DNA of 64,000 bases from Roseivivax isoporae LMG 25204 (GCF_000521865.1 NZ_JAME01000022.1:27527-91526); one strand, 5' to 3'; shown: positions 53,569 to 62,848, counted from the first letter of the stretch. Translations and numbers: made by a program. Notes: generated by a model from the letters alone, not told the origin.

Positions 53569-54051
53569 ATGTCACTAAACAAGGTATCTCCGATGATCGG
53601 CGTCTTCGCAGCACTTGCTGCGTTCGCGATCGATCAGATCACCAAAGCCATTGTCGTTGCGAATGCCGTCACTTTAAGCGCCGGGATTCCCGTGTTTCCG
53701 GGATTCAACCTCGTCTTTTATCGTAATGACGGCGTGACTTTCGGGATGTTGGGCGGCGCGCCGTGGTGGAGCCTCATCGCTCTCGCTCTTGCCATCTGTG
53801 TTTGGCTGGGGGTTATGCTGTTTCGCGCCGAAAATGCGGTCGAAACACTTGCCTATGGCGCGATCATTGGCGGAGCCCTGGGCAATGTCATCGATCGTGT
53901 GCGGTATCGGGCTGTAACAGACTTTCTCGATTTCTACATTGGCACAACACATTGGCCTGCCTTCAACTTGGCCGATGTATTTGTAGTCAGTGGCGTGGGG
54001 CTCTTGCTCGCCGCGCCATGGATCAGCGCGCGGCGTTCGATCAAGTCGTGA
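53569..54051 (+). CDS. lspA: Lipoprotein signal peptidase (signal peptidase II)
   Basis: A 160-residue protein with four helices. The LspA blocks are AIDQITKAIV, FRNDGVTFG-type (FYRNDGVTFGML), GGALGNVIDRVRYRAVTDFLDF and FNLADVFV; the two catalytic Asp residues are in the DRV and NLAD blocks. It cuts the signal of lipoproteins after lipidation. It starts at ATG 53569 and the lnt gene overlaps its stop. An extra copy of an otherwise chromosomal housekeeping enzyme. Confidence 0.93.
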   Translation: MSLNKVSPMIGVFAALAAFAIDQITKAIVVANAVTLSAGIPVFPGFNLVFYRNDGVTFGMLGGAPWWSLIALALAICVWLGVMLFRAENAVETLAYGAIIGGALGNVIDRVRYRAVTDFLDFYIGTTHWPAFNLADVFVVSGVGLLLAAPWISARRSIKS

Positions 54052-55631
54052 AGCCGGAAATTCTGAACCGCATCGCTCTGCGCCACCGTTTTCTTTCGCG
54101 GATGACGCTTGGTTTCGTCGCCGGGGCGCTGACCGTTCTGACTTTCCCGCCTTTCTCGCTTCTCTTGCTTGTTCCCGTTGCCTATTCCGCGTTGTTTGTC
54201 GGTCTTCGCGATCTCTCCTTCGGGCGCGCTTTCCTCGTCGGCTGGGCGTTTGGTCTTGGCCAGTTCGGTTTCGGGATTTCGTGGATCGCGGAAAGTTTCT
54301 ACGTCGAGGCCGAGCGGTTTGGGACGATGGCGATCCCGGCGGTCGCGGGATTGTCCGCAGGTCTCGCGATTTTCCCAGCCATTGCCGCCGCGCTTTTTGC
54401 CGAAATCGCGCGGCGCGGAGTCATGGGCAGTCTCTTGACCTGCCTCCTGTTCGCGACCTCCTGGACCGTGGCCGAGTGGTTGCGTGGTCACGTTCTGACA
54501 GGGTTTCCGTGGAACCTCGCCAGCTACGCTCTGGTCGATTACGCCGCTTTTCGCCAGCCCGCCGCCTGGGTCGGAAGCTATGGGTTAAGCTTTCTCACCG
54601 TGTTCGTTGCGGTACTCCCCGGCGCGGCTGCCATGGCGTCCGGGCGGCAACGATTGACCATCTCGCTCATGGCGCTGGCCGGCATAGCGACGATGTGGGC
54701 TGTCGGCACGCTTCGCCTCCAGTCGGATGCACAACAGCCACCCACTGTCGACCTGCGCATTGTTCAAGGCAACATTCCACAAGAGGAGAAATGGGCTCCC
54801 GAGAACCGCGAGGCGACCTTCGCGCGCTATCTTGAGCTTTCAACCCGGCCCGGCGATTTCGACGTGCTTCTCTGGCCGGAAACCGCCTTTCCGGGTTTCC
54901 TCGATGAGGATACGGAGGCGCGGGCCCGCATTGCCGCTGCGTTACCGGACGGCAGCGTGCTGCTCACCGGAGTGCCGGACCGTGTACCGAGCGATGATGG
55001 CATGCGATATTTCAACACGGTCCAGGCTTTTGGCGAGACCGGCGAGATCCTGACCGGATACGCGAAACACCATCTCGTACCCTTCGGCGAATATGTGCCA
55101 TTCCGCGGCTGGTTGCCCATCGAGCGGCTCACGGCGGGTCTGGGCGATTTTACGCCCGGACCGGGCCCGCGAACGCTTGCGCTTCCGGGTGTGCCGCTGG
55201 TCGCCGTGGCGATCTGCTATGAGATCATCTTCCCAGGGCATGTGGTCGACGACCTGTTCCGGCCGGACTGGATTTTCAATGCGACCAACGATGCTTGGTT
55301 CGGAACCAGCATTGGACCGGAGCAGCACCTCGCCTCCGCACGCATGCGCGCTGTCGAGGAAGGGCTTCCCATCGTCCGGGCCGCAAACACAGGGATCTCC
55401 GCGATCATCGACGCAAACGGTGACCTCGTCGCGCGGCTCGGCAACGGAGAAACCGGTGTCATAGATGCGGCTCTGCCCTCTGCTCATCCGTCAACCCTCT
55501 ATGCGCGCTTCGGCGACTGGGCGCTGCTGGCTCTCATCTTCACTACTTGGGCCGTGGGACTGGCTGCAGATCTGGTCGGCACACACCGGTGCAACAAGAG
55601 AACAAGAACGGAGAAAAAGTCATGCTGGTAA
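54048..55631 (+). CDS. lnt: Apolipoprotein N-acyltransferase
   Basis: A 527-residue membrane enzyme that adds the third acyl chain to lipoproteins. The N-terminal half has about six to seven helices. The nitrilase-like domain has catalytic Glu in LLWPETAFPG, Lys near GYAKHHLVPFGEYVPF and Cys in VAICYEIIFPG. GTG at 54048 overlaps the lspA stop by four bases, so the two are coupled. Finding lspA and lnt together in a metal-stress operon suggests a need to mature lipoproteins during stress. Confidence 0.92.
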   Translation: MKPEILNRIALRHRFLSRMTLGFVAGALTVLTFPPFSLLLLVPVAYSALFVGLRDLSFGRAFLVGWAFGLGQFGFGISWIAESFYVEAERFGTMAIPAVAGLSAGLAIFPAIAAALFAEIARRGVMGSLLTCLLFATSWTVAEWLRGHVLTGFPWNLASYALVDYAAFRQPAAWVGSYGLSFLTVFVAVLPGAAAMASGRQRLTISLMALAGIATMWAVGTLRLQSDAQQPPTVDLRIVQGNIPQEEKWAPENREATFARYLELSTRPGDFDVLLWPETAFPGFLDEDTEARARIAAALPDGSVLLTGVPDRVPSDDGMRYFNTVQAFGETGEILTGYAKHHLVPFGEYVPFRGWLPIERLTAGLGDFTPGPGPRTLALPGVPLVAVAICYEIIFPGHVVDDLFRPDWIFNATNDAWFGTSIGPEQHLASARMRAVEEGLPIVRAANTGISAIIDANGDLVARLGNGETGVIDAALPSAHPSTLYARFGDWALLALIFTTWAVGLAADLVGTHRCNKRTRTEKKSCW

Positions 55632-55789
55632 TCGCGGGCATTGTCGCGGGTGCGATCTGGGGTGGATATCTGGCGCGACGCCGAAAAGGAAACCGGCTGG
55701 ATATCCTCCAGTATGCGGCGAGTTCGGCGATCGCCTTCGGTCTTCTCACCTATTTCATATCGGTGGTCCTCTTGCGCATCTTTTTTTAA
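55622..55789 (+). CDS. Small two-helix membrane protein
   Basis: A 55-residue protein with two hydrophobic helices (MLVIAGIVAGAIWGGYLA and AIAFGLLTYFISVVLLRIFF) joined by a basic loop (RRRKGNRL). GGAG lies eight bases before the ATG at 55622, and it overlaps the end of lnt by 10 bp. Probably an accessory of the operon; no family recognised. Confidence 0.65.
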   Translation: MLVIAGIVAGAIWGGYLARRRKGNRLDILQYAASSAIAFGLLTYFISVVLLRIFF

Positions 55790-55813
55790 GAAGGGTTTCG
55801 AAACAGCACCGAC

Positions 55814-57751
55814 ATGAGACGGCTTTTCAACATATTGCTGTACGGGTTTCTGGCAATCTGCATCACGGTATCGGTTGGTTCCGGGTTGGTCTATTTTCTG
55901 CTGAGCGCATCCGTTCCCGACTACGACGAGGACTTCACGGTCGCAGGCTTAGGCGGACCGGTCGACATTCTGCGAGATTCTTCGGCAGTCCCGCACATCT
56001 CCGCAACTTCCGCTGCAGATGTCTACTTCGCGATCGGCTTCGTTCACGCCCAAGACAGGCTCGGTCAACTGTTAAGGGCAAGGCGAAAAGCGGAAGCATC
56101 GTGGCCATCCGATGAGACATTGTCCGTTGCGCCAGCGGTCTCAGACGCGCTCGCGTCCTATGCCGCGGGCGTCAATGCGTGGCTCGAGCTTGTGTCAGAA
56201 GGCGGGCGTGGCAGAGGCTCTCCGGAGCTGCTGATCGCAGACGAACGGTCGATCGCGGCCTGGACACCCGGCGATAGCCTGAGGATTGCCCGGTCTTTCC
56301 TGAATGGCCTGCGACCGGGAAGCGCACGGGAAGGAATGCCGAGTATATCAGGTGCCATTATACCGGCGGATCGCCTGAGAGTGCCCGAACTGTTTGCGAC
56401 TGATCCGGAGCAGCGCCTTGATGCATGGGCGATGGACGGCGACCGAACAGCGACCGGAACGCCAATTCTAGCCGCCGATACCAGCGGTTCCCTGTCGCTT
56501 CCCTCGGAATGGTATCTCGCAGATCTTCAATTTTCGACAGGGCCGGCCATAGGGGCCACAATGCCGGGCGTACCTTTCGTTATTGTCGGTCGCAATACGC
56601 GCGTCGCCTGGGCCTTCCGGTCATTTCCCGTGCCAGACGAGGAGGCACCAAGGGGGCCGTCACCCGTGCAGGCGGCAGGTTTCCTGACGATGCTGGAGCT
56701 GTTCGCGCGTTCGGCCGACGCGACCGATGCCATCGGAGTTGCCGCAGACATGTTGCCGAAGGGCATGGAGGCATTGGCCATTGACCGAGAGACCGTTGCC
56801 CGATGGCCAAGAGCGGAGGCCGTTCGGGCGTCGTCTTTTCGCGACATTCGACTGGCGGAGCTTGAAGCGCGGCAATCGATCTTCTCGACGGAAGGCGCCA
56901 TCGGTGTTCAAAGGGACACCGTAAGTTCCGTGGCGCGAACCCTCCTGCCCCTGATGGCGAAAGAGCTTTGGTTCGTGCAGTCCAGAGACAGCACCGAAGG
57001 CACCGATGCGGACAACCTTCGTCGTGAGCTACTGGACAGGCTTGCGTCGTGGAATGGCGAAATGGATCGCTATTCACCGGAACCTCTGCTGTTCTGGACC
57101 TGGGTCCGGGCTTTGCAGCAGCGCATTTTGAAGGACGAGTTTCCGACAGCGGAGCAACTCTGGACCCGTCCGAACTCGAACTTTCTTTTTGCGGTACTCA
57201 GCGATCGTCGCGGTAGCGCGATCTGGTGTGACATCCGCCTATCCTCACCTCGCGAGACATGCGAGGAGCAGGTTCGCGTGGCCCTGGATGATGCCCTTGG
57301 CTGGCTGTTCGATCGATATGGGCGCGATCCCTCGACGTGGACCTGGGGGGAAGAGCATAGATTGGACATGCAGTGGTCGCCGATCAGTTCACGTCGGTTG
57401 CTGACCAACCTGCTGTCCCTTCAAGCGCCGATTTCCGGCGATCCGTTTACGCAATTCTTAACATCATTTGGTGTCGTAGAAGACCGTCCATTCCTTGTGA
57501 GTGCCGGAAGCAATTTTCAGGCGGTCATGTCGATATCGGAAGCAGCGGGATCATACTACATCTCGCCCGCCGGACAGTCGGGACATCCGCTATCTCGATT
57601 CTACGACAATCTCTTTCCCTCGTGGATACAAGGCGAATACCTCGCCATGTCGACCGATCTGTCACTGGCCCGTGGCGGCGCTTCCGGGATCTCGCGGCTC
57701 ACACCAGCTACCTCCGACAACCCTCGGATGAGCGAGGGCCAGAGCGAATGA
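55814..57751 (+). CDS. Penicillin-acylase-family protein lacking the catalytic serine
   Basis: A 645-residue protein with an N-terminal membrane anchor. The Ntn-hydrolase landmarks of penicillin acylases are there: GPVDILRDSSAVPHISA, then FAIGFVHAQDRLGQL and a junction region DRTATGTPILAAD. At the position of the self-cleavage Ser-Asn (usually SNxW) it has L202-D203-A204-W205, and the later NDPH is ADTS. Without the serine it should neither self-process nor hydrolyse. It may be a binding or scaffold protein. It overlaps the CtaG-like gene by 4 bp. Confidence 0.8.
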   Translation: MRRLFNILLYGFLAICITVSVGSGLVYFLLSASVPDYDEDFTVAGLGGPVDILRDSSAVPHISATSAADVYFAIGFVHAQDRLGQLLRARRKAEASWPSDETLSVAPAVSDALASYAAGVNAWLELVSEGGRGRGSPELLIADERSIAAWTPGDSLRIARSFLNGLRPGSAREGMPSISGAIIPADRLRVPELFATDPEQRLDAWAMDGDRTATGTPILAADTSGSLSLPSEWYLADLQFSTGPAIGATMPGVPFVIVGRNTRVAWAFRSFPVPDEEAPRGPSPVQAAGFLTMLELFARSADATDAIGVAADMLPKGMEALAIDRETVARWPRAEAVRASSFRDIRLAELEARQSIFSTEGAIGVQRDTVSSVARTLLPLMAKELWFVQSRDSTEGTDADNLRRELLDRLASWNGEMDRYSPEPLLFWTWVRALQQRILKDEFPTAEQLWTRPNSNFLFAVLSDRRGSAIWCDIRLSSPRETCEEQVRVALDDALGWLFDRYGRDPSTWTWGEEHRLDMQWSPISSRRLLTNLLSLQAPISGDPFTQFLTSFGVVEDRPFLVSAGSNFQAVMSISEAAGSYYISPAGQSGHPLSRFYDNLFPSWIQGEYLAMSTDLSLARGGASGISRLTPATSDNPRMSEGQSE

Positions 57752-58749
57752 TCACGAACTTCTTATTCCTATACGACCCTTTCGGCTATGTGCTGTCACC
57801 GGTGTCGCTCATTGTTGTCGGTCTTACAGCATGGCTGTTTTTGCGTGGGCTCAAAATACACGCTCGCTGTCTCGGAAGGGTTTCTGGTTGGCGTCGAACC
57901 GCCTTCTTTGCCGGCCTCGCGGCCGTCCTCGTCGCGACGAATGGGCCGCTCGCGCCATTGGGGCACAGTCTGTTTTCGGTACATCAGGTCGAGCATCTTC
58001 TTCTGCGACTGGTAGGACCGCTTCTTATCGCGGTTTCTCAGCCCTGGCTTGGCCTTCAAGCTGGATTGAAAAGGGAATGGCGCCGACGCCTTGCCGCGAT
58101 TGGGCGTGCGCGCATCCCGCGATTCTTGGCGCTTCCTGCATCTGCCACCTCCCTGTTGATTGGCGCGCTTTTCGTCTGGCAGATCCCGATGATCTACGCC
58201 CTTACACAACGTATTGCGGCGATGGAAGCGCTGGCACATCTGTCTATGGTGCTGGCGGGGCTTTGGTACTTTGCTATGCTGTTCGATCCGCGTGATTCGC
58301 CTGAAGGAGCGCGGCGCGGTGCTCGACTGATGTCAGGGTTCGTGGTGATCGTTTCCAACATCTTTCTGGGCTCCCTGACAACGCTCAAGGAGGTGCCCCT
58401 CTATGGATCAGAAATCATCGCAGCGAGCGGTGGTCGACTTCGCGCCCTGGCTGACGAGACAATCGGCGGCTACGTAATCTGGGTCCCGTCGTCGATGGTT
58501 CTCATCGTGGCAATCATCCTGGTGCTGAACGGCTGGAACGCGGCGGAGGAACGGCGCTGGACGTCCCGCTACGACCTGATGCGCCAATCGAATGCGGCGG
58601 CGCTCGAGTTTCCGGAAACCGCGGAGGAACTGCGTCTGAAAGTAGAGAAGCCGAACCGGGACATGGGCCGTACCCTCGCCCTTGGCGCATTCGCCATGTT
58701 CATGGTTGTCATGATTACCGTCGTGACCATCGTCTATGCCCTCGGATAG
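57748..58749 (+). CDS. CtaG (caa3)-type cytochrome oxidase assembly membrane protein
   Basis: A 333-residue membrane protein with about seven helices. The family pattern is present: PLGHSLFSVHQVEHLLLRLVGPLL, an early His pair, and later LAHLSMVLAGLWYFAML and YGSEIIAASGGR. It is thought to help build the copper centre of cytochrome oxidase. The ATG at 57748 overlaps the preceding stop (ATGA). With PCuAC and SCO upstream it completes a periplasmic copper-handling set. Confidence 0.85.
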   Translation: MITNFLFLYDPFGYVLSPVSLIVVGLTAWLFLRGLKIHARCLGRVSGWRRTAFFAGLAAVLVATNGPLAPLGHSLFSVHQVEHLLLRLVGPLLIAVSQPWLGLQAGLKREWRRRLAAIGRARIPRFLALPASATSLLIGALFVWQIPMIYALTQRIAAMEALAHLSMVLAGLWYFAMLFDPRDSPEGARRGARLMSGFVVIVSNIFLGSLTTLKEVPLYGSEIIAASGGRLRALADETIGGYVIWVPSSMVLIVAIILVLNGWNAAEERRWTSRYDLMRQSNAAALEFPETAEELRLKVEKPNRDMGRTLALGAFAMFMVVMITVVTIVYALG

Positions 58750-58968
58750 ATTGAATTCGACATGATACCAGACGTATTCTTCCCCGCTAGGGCCCGCCTG
58801 TTTCGCCACTGCCACGGCTGGACACATATTGTAGTGTCCTTACGCGTACCGGGTGCTTGCGCTGGCCCACGGCGGCGAGCGTCACTTTGGCCGTGATCGC
58901 CATCGAAGCGATCAACGTGGCCCTGTGCCGACGATTTGCCTGATCTGACGGAAGATCATCTCCTCCCA

Positions 58969-59481
58969 TCAGGCGTAGATGTCGATCGGTGTTCCGTCTT
59001 TCACCATTGCATAGATGTCCTCGATCTGCCGATCTGTGACCGCGATGCAGCCAGCTGTCCAGTCGCGGACGTCCGTTGGGTCGATGCCTGGGCGTGGACC
59101 ACCATGGATGAAGATGTCGCCGCCGGGGGAAAGGCCCTGCGCTTCAGCAAAGGCGATGTCGGCCTCATTCGGATAGGAGATGCCAACCGAAAGATGATAC
59201 GTACTTTCGGGGTTGCGCTTATCGACTACGTAAGCGCCCTCAGGGGTCCGGCCGTCTCCCTCGAATTGCTTGTGACCCTCAGGAGCGAAACCCAGCCCGA
59301 CCGGATAGGTTTGCAATACGCGATCGGCTCCGTCCAGAACAAGCAAACGCTGCCCCTTGTAAAGCCGAACACGGGTCACCTCGGGTCCGCCATAGCTGCG
59401 GAACTTGCTGGCACAGCCAGACAAAAACGCTGCCAACCCGCCCAACAGGACGGCGCGGCGGGGAAATCGGATGGTTTTCAC
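58969..59481 (-). CDS. L,D-transpeptidase (YkuD family) lipoprotein
   Basis: A 170-residue protein with a signal and lipobox (LAAFLSGCAS), a natural substrate of the LspA/Lnt pair. The YkuD active site is IFIHGGPRPG and DWTAGCIAVTD with the Cys nucleophile. It makes 3-3 crosslinks or attaches proteins to murein. The gene faces the CtaG-like gene, with a 219-bp gap that holds no gene I can support. Confidence 0.88.
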   Translation of the reverse strand: MKTIRFPRRAVLLGGLAAFLSGCASKFRSYGGPEVTRVRLYKGQRLLVLDGADRVLQTYPVGLGFAPEGHKQFEGDGRTPEGAYVVDKRNPESTYHLSVGISYPNEADIAFAEAQGLSPGGDIFIHGGPRPGIDPTDVRDWTAGCIAVTDRQIEDIYAMVKDGTPIDIYA

Positions 59482-59544
59482 TGCTCGATGCCTCTTTCGT
59501 GAGGTCTGATATGGACATTACGTTACCTTGCAAATGCTGCGTGA

Positions 59545-59655
59545 TCAATGTCCGTGGGCAAGCGCGGCCTTTGCCATCTCTGGACCAACCTGCTCACCGC
59601 TGAATGCCTTGCGGGCCTACCGCAGCGCCTTGAGGGCGACCGGCAGGGAGGCCAC
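59545..59655 (-). pseudogene. 3' remnant of a second zntA-like P-type ATPase gene
   Basis: In the minus frame ending with TGA at 59545-59547 the last residues read FSGEQVGPEMAKAALAHGH. The intact ATPase gene at 59980 ends SGGEQVGEGLAKGALAHGH. Upstream of this the frame reads VALKALR, a stop, then ARKA, like the VANALRLL end region of such pumps. Only this tail is left, with no other ATPase motif nearby, so it is debris of recombination or duplication. Confidence 0.7.
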
Positions 59656-59663
59656 GGCAAGCC

Positions 59664-59945
59664 TTAATCGAACAACTCGTGAAGCCAGGATTTGCGGCGA
59701 TAGCCGTGCTTGCCGCCGCCGTGCTTTCCGCGCCGGTAGCAGCGATCATCGTCGTAGCCGCGCGGCTCAGGCACCCGCTGAGGCGCCACATCGGGTGCCG
59801 AACGCTCGATGATCTTGTCCAGTTCGCCTCGGTCTAGCCAGACACCCCGGCAATCGGGACAGAAGTCGATCTCGATCCCCTGGCGGTCGGTCATGCTCAA
59901 GGGCACCTCGCAAACCGGACACATCATCCTGCCCTTCACGCTCAT
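59664..59945 (-). CDS. Zinc-ribbon (zf-TFIIB) protein
   Basis: A protein of about 93 residues. The N-terminal zinc ribbon is CPVCEVPL and CPDCRGVWLDRGELDKII, the zf-TFIIB pattern. The C-terminal half is low-complexity and basic, with Gly/His repeats (GKHGGGKHGYRRK) that may also bind metal. It lies 34 bp after the zntA stop. Start uncertain between ATG 59945 and 59990. Its role is unknown. Confidence 0.75.
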   Translation of the reverse strand: MSVKGRMMCPVCEVPLSMTDRQGIEIDFCPDCRGVWLDRGELDKIIERSAPDVAPQRVPEPRGYDDDRCYRRGKHGGGKHGYRRKSWLHELFD

Positions 59946-59979
59946 GTCTCGTCTCGGCTCCTTTCCGGGTTCTCCCAGT

Positions 59980-62334
59980 TCAATGACCATGTGCCAGCGC
60001 CCCTTTGGCCAAGCCTTCGCCAACCTGCTCACCGCCGGACGGCGGTGCCTTGGCCTCTTGGCTGTTCAGCAGGCGCAGGGCGTTGGCCACCACCAGCAAT
60101 GACACTCCTACATCGGCTGCAATAGCGCCCCACATCGATGCCACTCCGAACGCAGTAGCGACGACGAAAACGCCCTTGGTCGCCAAGGAAATACCGATGT
60201 TCTGATGGATAATCGACATTGTCCGGCGCGAATGACCGATCAGCCAAGGCACCTTGCCGAGATCGTCGGTCATCAGGGCTATATCCGCCGTCTCGATTGC
60301 CGCGTCCGAACCAACGGCACCCATTGCGATGGCGTAATGCGCGCGCGCCATGGCCGGGGCGTCGTTGACCCCGTCGCCGATCATGGCCACCATGTCATGC
60401 GTTTCGACCAGTTCTTCGATGGCAGTCACCTTGTCTTCGGGCAGAAGCTCGGCACGGACCTCGTCGATGCCGACCTCGGCTGCAACAGCGCGCGCTGTCC
60501 GCTCGTTATCACCGGTCAGCATGACGATGGTCTTCACACCCTCCGCGTGAAGCTGCGCCACGATGCCTTTGGCATCCGGGCGGATACGGTCGCGCAATTC
60601 CAAGATGCCGGTGACACCGGTGTCGTCGCCCACGGCAACAAGGGTGCTGCCAGCCCCTTCGATGCGGTCGCGCAAATCCTTCGGAATGGCGTCGCCGAAA
60701 CCCTTCTCCTCGGCAAACCGGTCCGACCCCAGCCAGATCGACCGGCCGTCTGTGCGTCCTTCAAGTCCCCTGCCGGGAACGGTTCGGGTATCTTCCGCGG
60801 CGGACACCTTGATGCCGTCGGCTTCTGCCCGCGCGAGAATGGCGCGCGCCAAGGGATGCGAGGAACGTGCCTCCAGCCCAGCGGCGAGGGTCATCAGATC
60901 TCGCGCCGATGCTTTGCCCAGCGGATGCACCGCCGCCACCTCGGGCTCGCCCATGGTGATCGTGCCGGTCTTGTCCATGGCCAGTGCAGTGGTCTTGCCC
61001 GGTGCCTCGATATATGCACCGCCCTTGATCAGCACCCCGGCCCGCGCTGAGGCGGTGAGTGCGGCGACGATGGAGACCGGTGTCGAGATGACCAGAGCGC
61101 ATGGGCAAGCGATCACCAGCAGCACGAGTGCATTGTAGAACCAATAATCCCAAGCCCCCCCGAAAATGAGCGGCGGCAACAGGGCAATTGCAATGGCGAG
61201 AGCCATGACGATAGGCGTGTAGATGCGGGCGAACTTCGCCACCCACTGTTCCACCGGCGCGCGGCGGGCATGGGCGTCGCCGACCATGCGGATGATCTTG
61301 GCCAACACGGTGTCCGAGGCGGCCTTCGTGGCGCGCACCGTCAGTGTGCCTTCGCCGTTGATCGTACCGGCATAGACTTCGTCGCCCCGTTCCTTTGGGA
61401 CCAGCGCACTCTCTCCGGTGATTGGCGCCTGATCGACGGCCCCTGCCCCATCGACAACCTCACCATCCAATGGGATGCGGTCTCCGCCGCGCACGATGAA
61501 ACGTGCGTTGATAGCAACCGCAGAAGCCGGAACGTCCGCTTCCGAGCCGTCATCATGAAGAACTCTTGCCGTCGGCGGCGCCAGGTCGAGCAGAGCTGAA
61601 ACCGCATTCCTCGCACGCCCGACGCTCCAGCTTTCGAGATAAAGCGAGAGCGAGAAGAAGAACGCGACCGTCGCCGCCTCGAAAAATTCGCCGAGGCCAA
61701 TTGCACCCGCGACTGCGACGACCATCAGCAGGTTCATGTCGGGCGACAGCCTCCGTGCAGACGACCATGCCTTGGGTGCCACGAGCCAGACACCGAACAG
61801 GATCGCAACCGCGAATAGCCCTGCCTCGACCAGTGGCATCGGCGCTTCGCCGTGCCCTGCGAAGAGGCCGAGTGCCCCCCCCATGCCGGTCTCGATGATG
61901 TGCCACAGAAATCCCGCGGCCCAGAAGCCGCCACTGAGCGCCGTAAACAGCTGCTGGCGTGCAAGATGGGCCGCCTGGTCGACCGACGCGTTTTCGGCAT
62001 CCCAGGGCTTGGCGGTCATGCCGGTGCTTGCGACCAGTTCTGCAATTTCGCCGTCCGATACACTCTTGGCGCTGTCGAGAATAGTCATCCGTCCATTGAT
62101 CACGTCGAACGCGAGATGCTCGGCCCCGCCGATCTTCGGGCCGACCACCTTGTTCAGGATTGCTACCTCCTCGGCGCAATCGAGGCCGGACACCTGAAAA
62201 CTGCGCCCGCACGCTGGCGCGGGGATCGCCGGAACGATGTCGCCGCACGTTCCGGCGCTCCCGCAGCAGCTGCCGCCGCTTTTCTGGGCATCTTCGGCGT
62301 GATCGTGGTCGTGACGATGGGTGTCGGACGGCAT
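59980..62334 (-). CDS. zntA: Zn/Cd/Pb-exporting P1B-type ATPase
   Basis: A 784-residue inner-membrane pump for divalent metals. The N-terminus is His-rich (HRHDHDH) with SCCGSAGTCG, then one HMA-like domain in which the usual CxxC is GLDCAEE, as in ZntA. The membrane site is CPC in VIACPCALV near 411-417, the phosphorylation site DKTGT near 455, the HP motif SSHPLARA and the hinge GDGVND. The promoter at 62367 is of ZntR/CadR type. The zinc-ribbon gene follows. Confidence 0.94.
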   Translation of the reverse strand: MPSDTHRHDHDHAEDAQKSGGSCCGSAGTCGDIVPAIPAPACGRSFQVSGLDCAEEVAILNKVVGPKIGGAEHLAFDVINGRMTILDSAKSVSDGEIAELVASTGMTAKPWDAENASVDQAAHLARQQLFTALSGGFWAAGFLWHIIETGMGGALGLFAGHGEAPMPLVEAGLFAVAILFGVWLVAPKAWSSARRLSPDMNLLMVVAVAGAIGLGEFFEAATVAFFFSLSLYLESWSVGRARNAVSALLDLAPPTARVLHDDGSEADVPASAVAINARFIVRGGDRIPLDGEVVDGAGAVDQAPITGESALVPKERGDEVYAGTINGEGTLTVRATKAASDTVLAKIIRMVGDAHARRAPVEQWVAKFARIYTPIVMALAIAIALLPPLIFGGAWDYWFYNALVLLVIACPCALVISTPVSIVAALTASARAGVLIKGGAYIEAPGKTTALAMDKTGTITMGEPEVAAVHPLGKASARDLMTLAAGLEARSSHPLARAILARAEADGIKVSAAEDTRTVPGRGLEGRTDGRSIWLGSDRFAEEKGFGDAIPKDLRDRIEGAGSTLVAVGDDTGVTGILELRDRIRPDAKGIVAQLHAEGVKTIVMLTGDNERTARAVAAEVGIDEVRAELLPEDKVTAIEELVETHDMVAMIGDGVNDAPAMARAHYAIAMGAVGSDAAIETADIALMTDDLGKVPWLIGHSRRTMSIIHQNIGISLATKGVFVVATAFGVASMWGAIAADVGVSLLVVANALRLLNSQEAKAPPSGGEQVGEGLAKGALAHGH

Positions 62335-62366
62335 GAATGGACCTCTGGATTCGGGTGCTTTACCAT

Positions 62367-62397
62367 GACATAGCCCCTACAGTAGCTAGAGCTTCAA
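62367..62397 (-). promoter_or_regulatory. ZntR/CadR-type promoter of zntA
   Basis: On the minus strand TTGAAG (62392-62397) and TATGTC (62367-62372) flank a 19-bp spacer with CTCTAGCTACTGTAG, 33 bp before the zntA start. Confidence 0.75.
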
Positions 62398-62516
62398 GAG
62401 CAAAATACGGTGGTATTTCAGTTTGTTTTATTGCTAGAGGATGCGGCGACCGGCTCCATCACGCCTTGAGGCATGAAAAGCCGATGCAAAGAAAAACAGA
62501 CACGAAAGGAAGCTTG

Positions 62517-62801
62517 ATGCGGGTTTTGATGCTGAAGCAAAAAATAATGTTTGCAGTGGCGCTGTCGCTTACGGCCGGGTGCGCAATCCAGCCGACTGGA
62601 TCGGGCGACTCGGCAGACCAGCCGGGCAACGTTCCCGAAGCTGTGATTGCAATGGCTGCCCCGGATCAGGATGTTGCAACCGCGCGCTTGGTGCCGGAAG
62701 ACGGGTGCTACTGGTACGAACACAGCGGCCCCGTTGAAACGACCTTGTTGCCGCTGCGCACGGTGAACGGCAATCCGATCTGCGTCGCGCGGGAAGCGTG
62801 A
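62517..62801 (+). CDS. Small lipoprotein of the metal island
   Basis: A 94-residue protein. The signal ends in the lipobox LTAGCAIQ, so it is lipidated, again consistent with the extra LspA/Lnt. The mature part has two more cysteines (GCYWYEHSG and ICVAREA) that may form a disulphide. The ATG at 62517 has AAGGAAG upstream; the longer frame is rejected. It is divergent from zntA. Family not recognised. Confidence 0.7.
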   Translation: MRVLMLKQKIMFAVALSLTAGCAIQPTGSGDSADQPGNVPEAVIAMAAPDQDVATARLVPEDGCYWYEHSGPVETTLLPLRTVNGNPICVAREA

Positions 62802-62848
62802 CGACGACCCGCACGTCACATCATTTCGCTCAAAGCTAATTACCTCAT

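Noticed and set aside
58750..58968. Possible gene remnant between the CtaG-like and YkuD genes
   Set aside because: A minus-strand frame reads through part of it, but it has no start, ribosome site or motif that I can name.
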